DNA from: Flectobacillus rivi
GTDB taxonomy: Bacteria; Bacteroidota; Bacteroidia; Cytophagales; Spirosomataceae
NCBI RefSeq assembly: GCF_030056655.1
Contig: NZ_JASHIE010000005.1
Coordinates: 1 to 64,000, forward strand
DNA: 64,000 bases
Reading direction: 5' to 3'
Shown: positions 55,409-64,000 of the stretch, in pieces
How the letters are laid out: each line of letters begins with the position of its first letter
Position numbering within the stretch: position 1 is the stretch's first letter
The notes under the pieces: model-generated
Told to the model about the DNA's origin: nothing
The model's input: only the letters and a program-made list of their open reading frames with translations
The model's database searches: none
Made by a program: the position numbers and the translations under genes

Positions 55409-56416
55409 ATGGCAAAGAAAGCTGAAAACAAAGTAAAATACTCGAAAGAGACCTACATGGAATGGTACGAGTCAATGATGCTTCAACGTAAATTTGAAGA
55501 ACGTACTGGTCAATTGTATGGTCAACAAAAGATTCGTGGTTTTTGCCACCTTTACATCGGACAAGAGGCTTGTTCTTCTGGAGCAGCGTCGGCACTTCGT
55601 AAAGGCGACAAATATATTACAGCTTACCGTGACCATGGTATTCCATTGGCTTTAGGTTCAGACCCTAACACTATCATGGCGGAAATGTTCGGAAAAGCTA
55701 CTGGTATTTCGAAAGGTAAAGGTGGATCAATGCACATTTTCGATAAATCGGTGGGTTTTGTAGGTGGTCATGGTATCGTAGGTGCTCAAATTCCTCTTGG
55801 AGCGGGTTTGGCATTTGCTGAAAAATATAACAAAACTGGAAACGTTTGTATCTGTTACTTCGGTGATGGTGCGGTTCGTCAGGGTGCATTGCACGAAGCC
55901 TTCAACATGGCTATGACTTGGAAGTTGCCTGCAATCTTTGTTGTTGAAAACAACGGATACGCTATGGGTACTTCGGTAACTCGTACATCAAACGTTACAG
56001 ATCTTTACACAATTGGTGAGGCGTATGATATGCCATCTGAGCCAGTTGATGCGATGAGCGTAGAGGCAGTTCATGAGGCAGTTTCTCGTGCAGCTGAGCG
56101 TGCTCGTGCAGGCGAAGGTCCAACATTCTTAGAATTCAAAACTTACCGTTATAGAGGTCACTCTATGTCTGACCCTCAGAAGTACCGTACTAAAGAGGAA
56201 GTTGAGGCATACAAAATGCGTGACCCAATCGAGCAAGTTAGACAAGCAATCTTGGAAAACGAATTTGCTACAGAAGAAGATTTAGCAGCTATCGATGCTA
56301 AAATTAAAGTAAGAGTAGAAGCTTCAGTTAAATTTGCAGAAGAGTCTCCTTGGCCAGATGCTTCTGAAGCATACAAAGATGTATATGTAGACGAATATCC
56401 ATTCCCAGTGGAATAA
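55409..56416 (+). CDS. pdhA: pyruvate dehydrogenase E1 component, alpha subunit
   Basis: The E1 alpha subunit binds thiamine diphosphate and, with E1 beta, decarboxylates pyruvate for acetyl-CoA. The 335-residue protein has the GGSMHIF loop (about 105-111), the ThDP motif GDG (152-154) to NN (181-182), and the YRYRGHSMSDPQKYR segment near the C-terminus. E1 beta and E2 genes are not next to it; a strong terminator follows, so the operon is split here. Confidence 0.93.
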   Translation: MAKKAENKVKYSKETYMEWYESMMLQRKFEERTGQLYGQQKIRGFCHLYIGQEACSSGAASALRKGDKYITAYRDHGIPLALGSDPNTIMAEMFGKATGISKGKGGSMHIFDKSVGFVGGHGIVGAQIPLGAGLAFAEKYNKTGNVCICYFGDGAVRQGALHEAFNMAMTWKLPAIFVVENNGYAMGTSVTRTSNVTDLYTIGEAYDMPSEPVDAMSVEAVHEAVSRAAERARAGEGPTFLEFKTYRYRGHSMSDPQKYRTKEEVEAYKMRDPIEQVRQAILENEFATEEDLAAIDAKIKVRVEASVKFAEESPWPDASEAYKDVYVDEYPFPVE

Positions 56417-56430
56417 TCATCTTACATGAT

Positions 56431-56474
56431 AAAAGCCCCAATAGTTTTACGTGAGTAAAGCTATTGGGGCTTTT
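56431..56474. terminator. bidirectional terminator after pdhA
   Basis: AAAAGCCCCAATAG pairs with CTATTGGGGCTTTT, extended by TTTTAC/GTAAAG, with T runs. Confidence 0.85.
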
Positions 56475-56498
56475 TTATTTTCTTCTCAATAAACCATT

Positions 56499-56843
56499 TT
56501 ATGATTGAAAGATACCTTCATATAATTCAGGCTTAAAACCTACCGAAATAATCTCCTCTTTTTCCAAAACAGGACGCTTGATTACCGAAGTTTGTTCCAT
56601 CATCAATTGAATAGCCGATGCCGTATCAGTTGCCTTTTGCCTTTCGTCTAGTTTTTTCCAAGTTGTTCCTGCTTTATTCACAAGGGTTTCCCAAGGATAT
56701 TTTTCTAACCAAGCTTCCAATTTTTCTTGCGAGATTCCTTCTTTTTTGAAGTTATGAAATTCAAAAGGAATATCGTGTTCCTTGAGCCAAGTAAGGGCTT
56801 TTTTTACCGTATCACAATTCGGTATTCCGTAAACTTTGTACAT
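56499..56843 (-). CDS. ArsC/Spx-family protein (YffB-like)
   Basis: The 114-residue thioredoxin-fold protein has a single N-terminal Cys10 in NCDTVKKALTWL and the family blocks FKKEGISQEKLEAWL, TLVNKAGTTWKKL and VIKRPVLE. Arsenate reductases use such a cysteine, but no ars genes adjoin, and YffB-like proteins are thought to act on other thiols. Function therefore unknown. Confidence 0.88.
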   Translation of the reverse strand: MYKVYGIPNCDTVKKALTWLKEHDIPFEFHNFKKEGISQEKLEAWLEKYPWETLVNKAGTTWKKLDERQKATDTASAIQLMMEQTSVIKRPVLEKEEIISVGFKPELYEGIFQS

Positions 56844-56943
56844 GGGGTGTTTTTTTATATGAAAATTTACTTCCAGATGATATAGTCCGTCAATAGAGTT
56901 TTTTAGGCAAGGACAAAAGAAAACTCTCCACTCCGCACTCGAT

Positions 56944-58971
56944 TTATTTTCCTTCCAATAATTTCTTTAATCCAAACATTTCGTCTCTTAGGCGTGCTGC
57001 TGCGACAAAGTCAAGTTCTTTGGCGGCCTTATCCATTTCATTTTGCACTTTCTTGATTTGTGCTTCAATTTCTGGTTTAGACATATAAGCCAATACTGGA
57101 TCGGCAGCCATCTGCACATCCTGCGGTTCAACGTAGTAATTGGTCTTCGTTGTCTTGCCCATTACATCGGCAATGGATGTTTGTTCAATAATGGCTTGTT
57201 TCGAGCGAAGGATTGTTTTTGGCGTGATACCATGCTCGATGTTGTACTCCATTTGGATAGCTCTACGTCGATTGGTCTCTTCGATAGCTTTTTGCATAGA
57301 ACCCGTAATGCGGTCGGCATACATGAGTACTTTCCCTTGGTCATTTCTAGCCGCACGTCCAATGGTTTGGATTAATGAGCGAATATCCCGCAAGAAACCT
57401 TCTTTGTCGGCGTCCATAATGGCAACCAACGAAACCTCTGGCAAATCCAAACCTTCACGCAAAAGGTTTACCCCAACCAAAACATCAAATACGCCAAGTC
57501 GTAATTCTCTTAAAATTTCTACACGCTCTAAGGTTTTTACCTCCGAGTGAATATAGCGACATTTGACTCCCACACGTTCCATATATTTCGACAGCTCTTC
57601 GGCCATACGCTTGGTAAGTGTCGTAATCAGTACTCTTTCTTCTCTTTCTATTCTTATATGTACTTCTTCTAATAAATCATCTATTTGATTCAGACTTGGT
57701 CGTACTTCTATTTCAGGGTCGAGCAAGCCCGTAGGTCTAATGATTTGTTCTACGACGACTCCCTCCGAACGACGTAGCTCGTAGTCGGCTGGTGTAGCAC
57801 TTACGAAAATACTTTGTCCACTAATGTCTTCAAACTCTTGAAAAGTCAAAGGACGATTGTCCATCGCACTTGGTAAACGGAAGCCATAGTCTACTAGAGA
57901 TTCTTTTCTTGAGCGGTCGCCACCCCACATCGCTCTGATTTGAGGAATAGTTACGTGGCTTTCATCTACTACCAATAAAAAATCGTCTGGGAAAAAGTCT
58001 AACAAACAGAATGGTCTTTGTCCCGCTTGTCTTCTGTCAAAATATCTTGAGTAATTTTCGATACCCGAACAGTAGCCCAATTCTCGCATCATTTCCATAT
58101 CAAACTCCGTTCGCTGTTTGATGCGCTCGGCTTCTGATGTTCTACCCTCTGCTTCAAAATACTTAATCTGCCCAACAAGGTCATCCTGTATTTCATTGAT
58201 GGCTCTCATCAATACATCTCTGCCTGTGACAAACAAATTGGCGGGGAAGATTGCCACCATTTTTTCTTCAGATAATTTTTTTCCAGAAATTGGGTCTATG
58301 CGTTGAATAGCTTCAATTTCATCGCCGAAGAAAATAATACGATAGCCAAAATCAGCATAAGGGACATAGATATCCACAGTGTCTCCTTTTACTCGAAAAT
58401 TGCCTCTTTGAAATTCGGCTTCGGTTCTGGAGTAAAGAATTTCTACAAGTCTAAATAAAAATTGATTTCGAGAAATAATTTCTCCTACCCCAATTCGTAA
58501 AATACTTTTTCGGTATTCTTCTGGGTTTCCCATACCATATATACAAGATACCGAGGCAATTACGATAATGTCTCGTCGCCCCGACATTAAGGACGAAGTT
58601 GTAGAAAGTCGTAACTTATCAATTTCTTCGTTGATGGCAAGGTCTTTTTCTATATAGGTATTGGTGGTAGCGATATAGGCTTCGGGCTGATAATAGTCGT
58701 AGTAAGAAATGAAATATTCAACTGCATTATTTGGGAAAAACTGTTTAAACTCGCCATAAAGTTGAGCCGCTAAAGTTTTGTTATGACTCAATATCAGCGT
58801 AGGTCTATTGATTTGAGCAATAGTATTGGCTACGGTAAACGTTTTACCAGACCCCGTCACCCCTAATAGCGTTTGTGCTTGCTCTCCATTTTGGATTCCT
58901 TCTACCAACTGTGCGATGGCTTTTGGCTGGTCGCCAGTAGGCTGATATTCTGAACAAAGTTGAAATTCCAT
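56944..58971 (-). CDS. uvrB: excinuclease ABC subunit B
   Basis: UvrB verifies DNA damage and hands it to UvrC in nucleotide excision repair. The 675 residues contain Walker A GVTGSGKT (37-44), the beta-hairpin region with YYDYYQPEAYI, DESHVTIPQ, the helicase block GVNLLREGLDLPEVSLV and QTIGRAARN, and a C-terminal UVR coiled coil (about 635-670) for UvrC contact. mfd, which feeds this pathway, is also in the window. Confidence 0.97.
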   Translation of the reverse strand: MEFQLCSEYQPTGDQPKAIAQLVEGIQNGEQAQTLLGVTGSGKTFTVANTIAQINRPTLILSHNKTLAAQLYGEFKQFFPNNAVEYFISYYDYYQPEAYIATTNTYIEKDLAINEEIDKLRLSTTSSLMSGRRDIIVIASVSCIYGMGNPEEYRKSILRIGVGEIISRNQFLFRLVEILYSRTEAEFQRGNFRVKGDTVDIYVPYADFGYRIIFFGDEIEAIQRIDPISGKKLSEEKMVAIFPANLFVTGRDVLMRAINEIQDDLVGQIKYFEAEGRTSEAERIKQRTEFDMEMMRELGYCSGIENYSRYFDRRQAGQRPFCLLDFFPDDFLLVVDESHVTIPQIRAMWGGDRSRKESLVDYGFRLPSAMDNRPLTFQEFEDISGQSIFVSATPADYELRRSEGVVVEQIIRPTGLLDPEIEVRPSLNQIDDLLEEVHIRIEREERVLITTLTKRMAEELSKYMERVGVKCRYIHSEVKTLERVEILRELRLGVFDVLVGVNLLREGLDLPEVSLVAIMDADKEGFLRDIRSLIQTIGRAARNDQGKVLMYADRITGSMQKAIEETNRRRAIQMEYNIEHGITPKTILRSKQAIIEQTSIADVMGKTTKTNYYVEPQDVQMAADPVLAYMSKPEIEAQIKKVQNEMDKAAKELDFVAAARLRDEMFGLKKLLEGK

Positions 58972-59340
58972 TCCGCTTGATTTTTTGTTTATAAAATTAA
59001 GTGTAATCTAATAATGAGCCAATCGAATAGATAAGTTTATATTGGTAAGTAAAAGGAAGTTATTAGTTAATAGAATATCAGTTACTGGGGTGTGCTCATA
59101 ATCAGAGGAATATGATACAAGTGTGCCACGGATAAATGTTCCTATTACTTAAATAATCCTTTCTTATAAAATCTAGAGCATACCCTAAATAGGTAAAATC
59201 CCATCTAGTAATAACGACAAAGAAAACACTTTGGTTTCGGACTTGTAAACCCAAATATTTAATACACCTATCTCTCAAACCCTAACAGAGTATTAATAGG
59301 TGTTTTGTACTTTTCTGAATAAAACCAATTTCCTCATTCT
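58972..59340. other. intergenic region between uvrB and the second GH29 gene
   Basis: AT-rich spacer between divergent genes. An ACACCTAT/ATAGGTGT inverted repeat (59264-59271 and 59296-59303) followed by TTTGTAC lies 37 bp before the GH29 start and could be a leader hairpin. No gene is seen. Confidence 0.4.
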
Positions 59341-60744
59341 ATGAAAAGAAAATTTTTAAAAACTTGTTTGACAGCACTTTGTGGTGGACTATTAGGTTTA
59401 TTCACAACCAATGCCCAACAATACCAAGCCAATTGGGCGTCCATAGACTCTCGTCCTATTCCTAACTGGTTTGAAGATGCCAAATTCGGAATATTTATCC
59501 ATTGGGGACTCTTCTCTGTACCCGCTTGGGGACCAACCGCCAAAAATAATGTAGGTATCTACGACCGATATTCAGAATGGTATTGGCAAACCTTGACTAA
59601 TGCTAAAAGACCTGGATATCCCTCTACCCTAGCCTTTCATGAAAAAGCATTTGGAAAAGACTTTAAGTATCAAGATTTTGCCAAAGGGTTTACTTGTGAA
59701 ATGTACGACCCTAGCGACTGGGCAAATATTTTTGAGAATGCTGGAGCCAAATATGTCGTGCTGACTTCAAAGCATCATGAAGGATATACGCTTTGGCCTA
59801 GTGCGCAGGCTTGGAATTGGAATGCTGTTGATTTGAATCCCCATCGTGATATTGCTGGTGATCTGACAAAGGCTGTGAAAGGCAAAGGCTTGCGCATGGG
59901 TTTTTATTATTCTTTGTACGAATGGTTTAATCCTTTGTACAAAAAAGACGTAGATACTTATGTGACTTCGCACATGATTCCGCAAATGAAAGATTTGGTG
60001 ACGCGATATACGCCAGATATTCTGTGGACTGATGGCGAATGGGATCATCCTTCCGAAAAGTGGAAAAGTACGGAGTTTTTGGCATGGCTCTATAACGACT
60101 CTCCTTCAAAAGCAGAGGTGGTAGTAAATGACCGTTGGGGAAAAGAAACCCGTAGCAAACACGGAGGAATTTATACTACCGAATATGACTTGGTACATGA
60201 TGCTAATTCAAGCAGTATGGAAATAGCCCATCCTTGGGAAGAGTGTAGAGGTATTGGCTCTTCTTTTGGCTATAATAGAAATGAAAATTTAGAAGATTAT
60301 TCCTCGTCAAAGCAGTTAATAGATATTCTTATTGACAAAGTAGCTCGTGGAGGAAACTTGTTACTAAATGTTGGTCCAACAGCCGATGGACGAATTCCTG
60401 TGATTATGCAACAACGTTTGGCAGATATGGGAAAATGGTTGAAAATTAACGGAGATGCTATTTATGGTACTCGTAAATGGGAAAAATCACCGAAGGTTAC
60501 TCCAGAAACTAAGGTTTTCTTTACCAAGAAAAATAAAGATTTATATGTACTATTGACTCAATGGAAAAATACGCCTGTTACTATTGAAGGCATTTCGGGT
60601 GGGACAGTAAGTATGTTAGGATACAACGGAGCTATCAAAGTTCAGAAAAAAGGAAATGCTTTGACAATAACGCCTCCTGCGCTTACGCCTGATGTCAATC
60701 CAAGTGAATATGCTTGGGTCTTTAAGATTTCTGGTGCGTTGTAA
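59341..60744 (+). CDS. exported alpha-L-fucosidase, family GH29 (second copy)
   Basis: The 467-residue enzyme has a signal peptide (MKRKFLKTCLTALCG...TTNAQ), GIFIHWGLFSVPAWGP, TSKHHEGYTLWPS and DILWTDGEWDHP with probable nucleophile Asp231. The C-terminal half includes LLLNVGPTADGRIP and a terminal beta domain. It is longer than and clearly different from the copy at 37850, so substrate preferences may differ. No glycan-uptake genes are adjacent. Confidence 0.93.
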   Translation: MKRKFLKTCLTALCGGLLGLFTTNAQQYQANWASIDSRPIPNWFEDAKFGIFIHWGLFSVPAWGPTAKNNVGIYDRYSEWYWQTLTNAKRPGYPSTLAFHEKAFGKDFKYQDFAKGFTCEMYDPSDWANIFENAGAKYVVLTSKHHEGYTLWPSAQAWNWNAVDLNPHRDIAGDLTKAVKGKGLRMGFYYSLYEWFNPLYKKDVDTYVTSHMIPQMKDLVTRYTPDILWTDGEWDHPSEKWKSTEFLAWLYNDSPSKAEVVVNDRWGKETRSKHGGIYTTEYDLVHDANSSSMEIAHPWEECRGIGSSFGYNRNENLEDYSSSKQLIDILIDKVARGGNLLLNVGPTADGRIPVIMQQRLADMGKWLKINGDAIYGTRKWEKSPKVTPETKVFFTKKNKDLYVLLTQWKNTPVTIEGISGGTVSMLGYNGAIKVQKKGNALTITPPALTPDVNPSEYAWVFKISGAL

Positions 60745-60750
60745 AAAATA

Positions 60751-60780
60751 AAAACCCGAAGGCTACAAGCTAACGGGTTT
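60751..60780. terminator. possible terminator after the second GH29 gene
   Basis: AAACCCG...CGGGTTT forms a 7-bp stem. A second small hairpin TTGAACG-TTGTT-CGTTCAA (60819-60837) ends directly at the mazG stop. Confidence 0.5.
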
Positions 60781-60837
60781 CTGGTTTCACTCTCAAAATT
60801 AAATTTTGAATCTTTGACTTGAACGTTGTTCGTTCAA

Positions 60838-61644
60838 TTACAGCCTTTTCGCCTCTTCCCAATACACATCCATCTCGGCTAGGGTCATATCTTGTAAGGT
60901 TTTACCTTGTTCTTTTGCTCTTGATTCAATATGCTGGAATCGTTTGATGAACTTTTTATTAGTTCTTTCTAAAGCTGATTCAACATTGATATTGACAAAT
61001 CTTGCGTAATTGACTAGAGAAAACAATAAATCTCCAAATTCAGCTTCGGCCTTTTCGGTATCGATGGCTGATTTTTCAACTACATTAAACTCAGCTTTGA
61101 ATTCCTGCATTTCTTCTTCGACTTTCTCCCAAACCTGCTCTTTTTCTTCCCAATCGAAGCCAGCTCCACGAGCCTTTTCTTGAATACGCATAGCCTTTAC
61201 TAAGGCTGGAAGCGATTTTGGTACGCCAGCCAATACAGACTTGTTACCTTCTTTCATCTTGAGTGCTTCCCAATTTTGCTTGACTTGCTCCTCGGTTTCA
61301 GCTTTTACATCACCATAAATATGTGGATGACGGAAAATCAGTTTTTCACAAAGACCATTCAATACGTCAGCAATATCAAAAGTGTTGGTTTCGGAAGCAA
61401 TTTTTGAATAAAACACCATGTGAAGCATAATATCGCCGATTTCTTTTTTGATTTCTGGCAAATCTCCTTCTATAATGGCATCCGAAAGTTCGTAGGTTTC
61501 TTCAATCGTCAAGTGACGCAATGAATCGATGGTTTGTTTTTTGTCCCAAGGACATTGCTCTCTTAACTCATCCATAATTGTTAAGAGGCGGTTAAACGCC
61601 ATCAACTGTTCTTTTCTTCTTTCGGGTAAAGCTTCAAATTCCAT
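60838..61644 (-). CDS. mazG: nucleoside triphosphate pyrophosphohydrolase MazG
   Basis: MazG hydrolyses (d)NTPs to monophosphates and pyrophosphate, cleansing non-canonical nucleotides. The 268-residue protein has two MazG domains: CPWDKKQTIDSLRHLTIEETYELSDAI near the N-terminus, with the EExxE-type metal site and KKEIGDIMLHMVFYSKI, and a second with EFGDLLFSLVNYARF. Size and order match E. coli MazG. It is monocistronic. Confidence 0.95.
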   Translation of the reverse strand: MEFEALPERRKEQLMAFNRLLTIMDELREQCPWDKKQTIDSLRHLTIEETYELSDAIIEGDLPEIKKEIGDIMLHMVFYSKIASETNTFDIADVLNGLCEKLIFRHPHIYGDVKAETEEQVKQNWEALKMKEGNKSVLAGVPKSLPALVKAMRIQEKARGAGFDWEEKEQVWEKVEEEMQEFKAEFNVVEKSAIDTEKAEAEFGDLLFSLVNYARFVNINVESALERTNKKFIKRFQHIESRAKEQGKTLQDMTLAEMDVYWEEAKRL

Positions 61645-61784
61645 CCTTTCCTGTTCCCAATACGTTTGTTGTGCTTACAAAGTTAGTGAAAGTTATTTAT
61701 AAAATCCCCAATGTATAATAGGACTTTTTGGGTTTTGTGGGAATAAAACTCAAAAAAATATACATTTTCTCGTTGGTTAGATAC

Positions 61785-61821
61785 AAAAAAGAGGGCATCG
61801 CTAAGCCATGCCCTCTTTTTT
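61785..61821 (-). terminator. terminator of the redoxin gene
   Basis: AAAAAAGAGGGCAT pairs with ATGCCCTCTTTTTT around a 9-nt loop. Confidence 0.85.
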
Positions 61822-61838
61822 ATATCTAAATTGCTGTA

Positions 61839-62486
61839 TTAGAACCCTTTCCATTTAATAGCACAACCAACAGCTTTAGTATTATTTACCATTACTGGGC
61901 GTCCACTCAATAGATTGTTGACGGCATCTTCTACAAACTTTTTGTTCACAGCACTTGCGTCTTGCATATTGTCGTCTATCGCTCCAATATATTGTACCGT
62001 AAATCGATCTCCTTCTTTTTTGAGTACGAAGCACGAAGGTGTTCTGGTTGCACCAAAAGCCTTGGCTACTTCTTGGGTTTCATCTTGTAAATACGGAAAC
62101 GTAAAACCTTTACTTGGAGCTGTCAGACGCATGTTAGCAAATGAATCTTCTTCGTAAGCATTTGGGTCATTTGGATTAATAGCAATGACTGGATATCCTT
62201 TTGAAGCGAACTTGCTATGCAAATCCACAATTCTTGAATCGTAAGCCTTCGAAAATGGACAGTGATTACAAGTAAATACCACGATATATCCTTTTACATT
62301 GCGATTGTCGCTCAAGGATAACATGCGACCATCAATATTTTTTAGTTGAAAATCGCTAACGGTTTGCCCAATGTTATATCCAGATTGAGCATTAATAGAG
62401 CCAATAGTAGCCAACAGAGTAATGATAATGAATAAAGATTTGGCGAAAAAGGCTTTTTTGATGATATGATGAATGACTGATTTCAT
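61839..62486 (-). CDS. exported redoxin/thioredoxin-family protein
   Basis: The 215-residue protein has an N-terminal signal anchor (about 15-33, ending ..SINAQ), then an AhpC/TSA-type redoxin domain with VVFTCNHCPFSKAYD holding Cys73 and Cys76. The CNHCPF form is typical of a peroxiredoxin-like subgroup of exported thioredoxins. It likely reduces or resolves disulfides outside the cytoplasm; partner unknown. Confidence 0.85.
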   Translation of the reverse strand: MKSVIHHIIKKAFFAKSLFIIITLLATIGSINAQSGYNIGQTVSDFQLKNIDGRMLSLSDNRNVKGYIVVFTCNHCPFSKAYDSRIVDLHSKFASKGYPVIAINPNDPNAYEEDSFANMRLTAPSKGFTFPYLQDETQEVAKAFGATRTPSCFVLKKEGDRFTVQYIGAIDDNMQDASAVNKKFVEDAVNNLLSGRPVMVNNTKAVGCAIKWKGF

Positions 62487-63007
62487 TTTAGATAGTGTAT
62501 TAAAGAGCGCACAAAATAGTACAAAATGCCAGACAAATAAATAATTACTACAAGATAATTACCAGAATTGAAAAATCTGACTGGTTGTGAATGGATATGA
62601 GAAGTGCTACATGTGTGAAAAAGAGTAGGTAAATTGTGCTTTAATTACAATGCAAATACGTAATAATAAAAGACTTAGTTCATTTTTGATTGAGGATTTT
62701 ATTATTAAACGTAAGACTTTTTAAAAAGGTACTATTCTTGAAAAAATATTTACTAAACGGTCTATTTTTGAATGAATGCGTAAGTAAAATAACCTACAAA
62801 AGCCAAGTACTTATGCCTGAGAGTCTAAAGTTTTGATTGTTAGTTGATTATATTTCTAAAAAAGTCGTTACAAGATTTCGAAAATTCAAAATCTCTTGTT
62901 AAATTTGCATCCCTTTTAGGGGCAAATGGCATTTGTCAAACCCTCTAATTAGCTTCATTAAATCCATTTGCTTGAATTATAGCTAGTTAGTTTAAAAATA
63001 CAATACA
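62487..63007. other. intergenic region upstream of rplU
   Basis: AT-rich spacer between divergent genes. Near the right end are the rplU promoter and a leader with AGGGG...CAAATG-G-CATTTG...CCCT (62918-62944), which can fold into a stem-loop. I cannot assign this leader to a known ribosomal-protein autoregulatory element. Confidence 0.45.
62876..62907 (+). promoter_or_regulatory. promoter of rplU-rpmA
   Basis: TAAATTTG (62900-62907) is a perfect TAnnTTTG -7 element. TTTC (62876-62879), one mismatch from TTTG, lies 20 nt upstream. Confidence 0.6.
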
Positions 63008-63319
63008 ATGTACGCAATCGTAGAAATCGCTGGTCAGCAATTTAAAGTTGAGAAAGACCGTTACCTTTACACGCATCGTTTGGCGGGTGAGGAAGGCGCT
63101 GCACTAGTTTTCGACAAGGTTCTTCTTGTTGACAATGATGGAGATATTAAAGTAGGTGCTCCAATCGTTGAAGGTGCAACTGTATCAGGTAAAATTTTGG
63201 CTCACGTTCGTGGCGAAAAAGTTATCGTTTTCAAAAAGAAACGTCGTAAAGGCTATCAAAAACAAAACGGTCACCGTCAAGACTTGACTAAAGTTTTAAT
63301 CGAAGGTATTACATTCTAA
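63008..63319 (+). CDS. rplU: 50S ribosomal protein L21
   Basis: L21 binds 23S rRNA with L20. The 103 residues begin MYAIVEIAGQQFKVEKDRYL and contain the family C-terminal motif KKKRRKGYQKQNGHRQ, which contacts rRNA. It is the first gene of the usual rplU-rpmA pair. Confidence 0.97.
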   Translation: MYAIVEIAGQQFKVEKDRYLYTHRLAGEEGAALVFDKVLLVDNDGDIKVGAPIVEGATVSGKILAHVRGEKVIVFKKKRRKGYQKQNGHRQDLTKVLIEGITF

Positions 63320-63399
63320 TTTAGTCTTAAGTTATTAGTTGAAAGACTTCTGGTTTAGGTCGTATTATTCATAACTTAACGTAAAAACATTACAAAAAA

Positions 63400-63660
63400 A
63401 TGGCACACAAGAAAGGTGCGGGTAGTTCGAAGAACGGCCGTGAGTCACATAGCAAACGCTTAGGCGTTAAAATCTACGGTGGTCAACCTGCTATTGCTGG
63501 TAATATCATCATCCGTCAGAGAGGTACTGCTCACAATCCTGGCAAAAACGTAGGTATCGGTAAAGACCATACTTTGTTTGCTTTGGTTAGTGGTACTGTA
63601 CAATTCAAAAAAGGTTTCAAAGGTCGTTCTTTCGTAGAAGTTATTCCTGCTGAAGCTTAA
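63400..63660 (+). CDS. rpmA: 50S ribosomal protein L27
   Basis: L27 reaches the peptidyl-transferase centre with its N-terminus. The 86 residues start MAHKKGAGSSKNGRESHSKR and contain RQRGTAHNPGKNVGIGKDHTLF. The N-terminus has no cleavable extension of the Firmicutes type. It follows rplU by 80 bp and ends before a strong terminator. Confidence 0.97.
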   Translation: MAHKKGAGSSKNGRESHSKRLGVKIYGGQPAIAGNIIIRQRGTAHNPGKNVGIGKDHTLFALVSGTVQFKKGFKGRSFVEVIPAEA

Positions 63661-63677
63661 TAACGATTTTACCCATA

Positions 63678-63710
63678 AAAAAGGATGCTTGTTTAACAAG
63701 CATCCTTTTT
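63678..63710. terminator. terminator of rplU-rpmA
   Basis: A perfect palindrome AAAAAGGATGCTTGTT with its complement ends in a T-run; convergent with the next gene. Confidence 0.85.
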
Positions 63711-63713
63711 GCT

Positions 63714-64000
63714 TTATAAGCCATATATTGCATCAGATTCGATAAATGTTGTTTTCTTTGGAAAGCTTTCTTTAGAAGCTTTTATCAACATCCTTACTAT
63801 TTTGTCTACATGAACTCCTCGGTATTTCTTTAATGGACCAATCATGAGAGGACTTAAAATCGTATCTAAAACTACTCCCAATTTCTCACCCAAACGAAAT
63901 TCTTCACGATTTCCTAAAATCAATGACGGGCGAACACAAACGAGCTTGGCAAATCCTAATGCACTAAGTTTTTGTTCTAACTCACCTTTGGTTCTCAAAT
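63714..64000 (-). CDS. NAD(P)-binding oxidoreductase, C-terminal part, cut by the window edge
   Basis: Only the last ~95 residues are present and the frame runs off the right end. The first codon that could act as a start (TTG 63998) is probably internal. RTKGELEQKLSALGFAKLVCVRPSLILG with the preceding region expected to hold a Tyr-x-x-x-Lys site resembles the atypical SDR group of HTATIP2-like proteins. The product is otherwise unassigned. Confidence 0.65.
   Translation of the reverse strand, partial: LRTKGELEQKLSALGFAKLVCVRPSLILGNREEFRLGEKLGVVLDTILSPLMIGPLKKYRGVHVDKIVRMLIKASKESFPKKTTFIESDAIYGL

Noticed and set aside
57140..57550. 136-codon plus-strand frame inside uvrB
   Set aside because: It lies wholly within the well-supported uvrB coding sequence and has no domain of its own.
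60819..60837. fourth copy of the GAACGTTC operator motif
   Set aside because: TTGAACG-TTGTT-CGTTCAA has a different spacing and sits at the mazG stop, so it is better read as a small hairpin.
1..64000. CRISPR array, tRNA, rRNA, phage or IS transposase
   Set aside because: None was found on reading: no regularly spaced identical repeats, no tRNA-like cloverleaf, no transposase motifs.

Overview
The window looks like chromosomal DNA from an AT-rich member of the Bacteroidota, most likely a gliding, aerobic Cytophagales bacterium (genus not determined). The reasons are a GldJ gliding/type IX secretion lipoprotein, many lipoproteins and OmpA-like proteins of Bacteroidota type, a DUF4175 protein beside mnmG and ybeY, no obvious Shine-Dalgarno sequences, and recurrent TAnnTTTG (-7) promoter motifs. 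I saw no phage, plasmid, IS transposase, CRISPR, tRNA or rRNA gene.

Layout. 1-468: two copies of a GGGAGTGCAAAA repeat. 0.5-9.7 kb, mostly minus strand: proline catabolism (pruA), a helix-hairpin-helix protein, threonine synthase (plus strand), a long-chain acyl-CoA synthetase, an M48 peptidase fused to MORN repeats, and a TPR protein. 9.7-10.2 kb: an AT-rich spacer with six perfect DnaA boxes, my best candidate for the replication origin. 10.2-15.7 kb: an Ig-like lipoprotein, a methyltransferase, mnmG and ybeY, with a parS-like site between the last two. 15.8-24.8 kb: an OmpA protein, DUF4175, exonuclease III, an SGNH-family lipoprotein gene broken by a stop at codon 3, an AhpD-like protein and ComF. 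24.9-33.1 kb, minus strand: gldJ, mfd, a PD40-OmpA protein, a LOG protein and a TIGR01777 epimerase. 33.6-40.1 kb: a PlsC-like acyltransferase with recO, lptB, recJ, a GH29 fucosidase and a NifU-type Fe-S protein. 40.6-45.7 kb, plus strand: mutL, an M28 peptidase, gcvT and a ComB-type phosphatase. 45.9-51.1 kb: S41 peptidase plus putative barrel protein, a DsbA-family protein, two DUF4136 lipoproteins and a cupin. 51.4-53.8 kb: an ECF sigma factor, a likely anti-sigma factor and a secreted DUF4097-like protein. 53.9-64 kb: recF, pdhA, an ArsC/Spx protein, uvrB, a second GH29 fucosidase, mazG, a redoxin, rplU-rpmA, and a truncated NAD(P)-binding protein.

Themes. The window holds many DNA-repair genes (mfd, uvrB, recO, recF, recJ, mutL, xth, mazG) together with the candidate origin. 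Most of the content is ordinary housekeeping. The least ordinary items are the DnaA-box cluster with the parS-like site, a perfect 18-bp inverted repeat made of two DnaA boxes, two diverged copies of a roughly 200-245 bp palindromic MITE-like element that both sit between convergent genes, a three-copy TetR-type operator motif around 32.4-33.4 kb, and the nonsense-interrupted SGNH gene whose product also lacks the expected catalytic residues.
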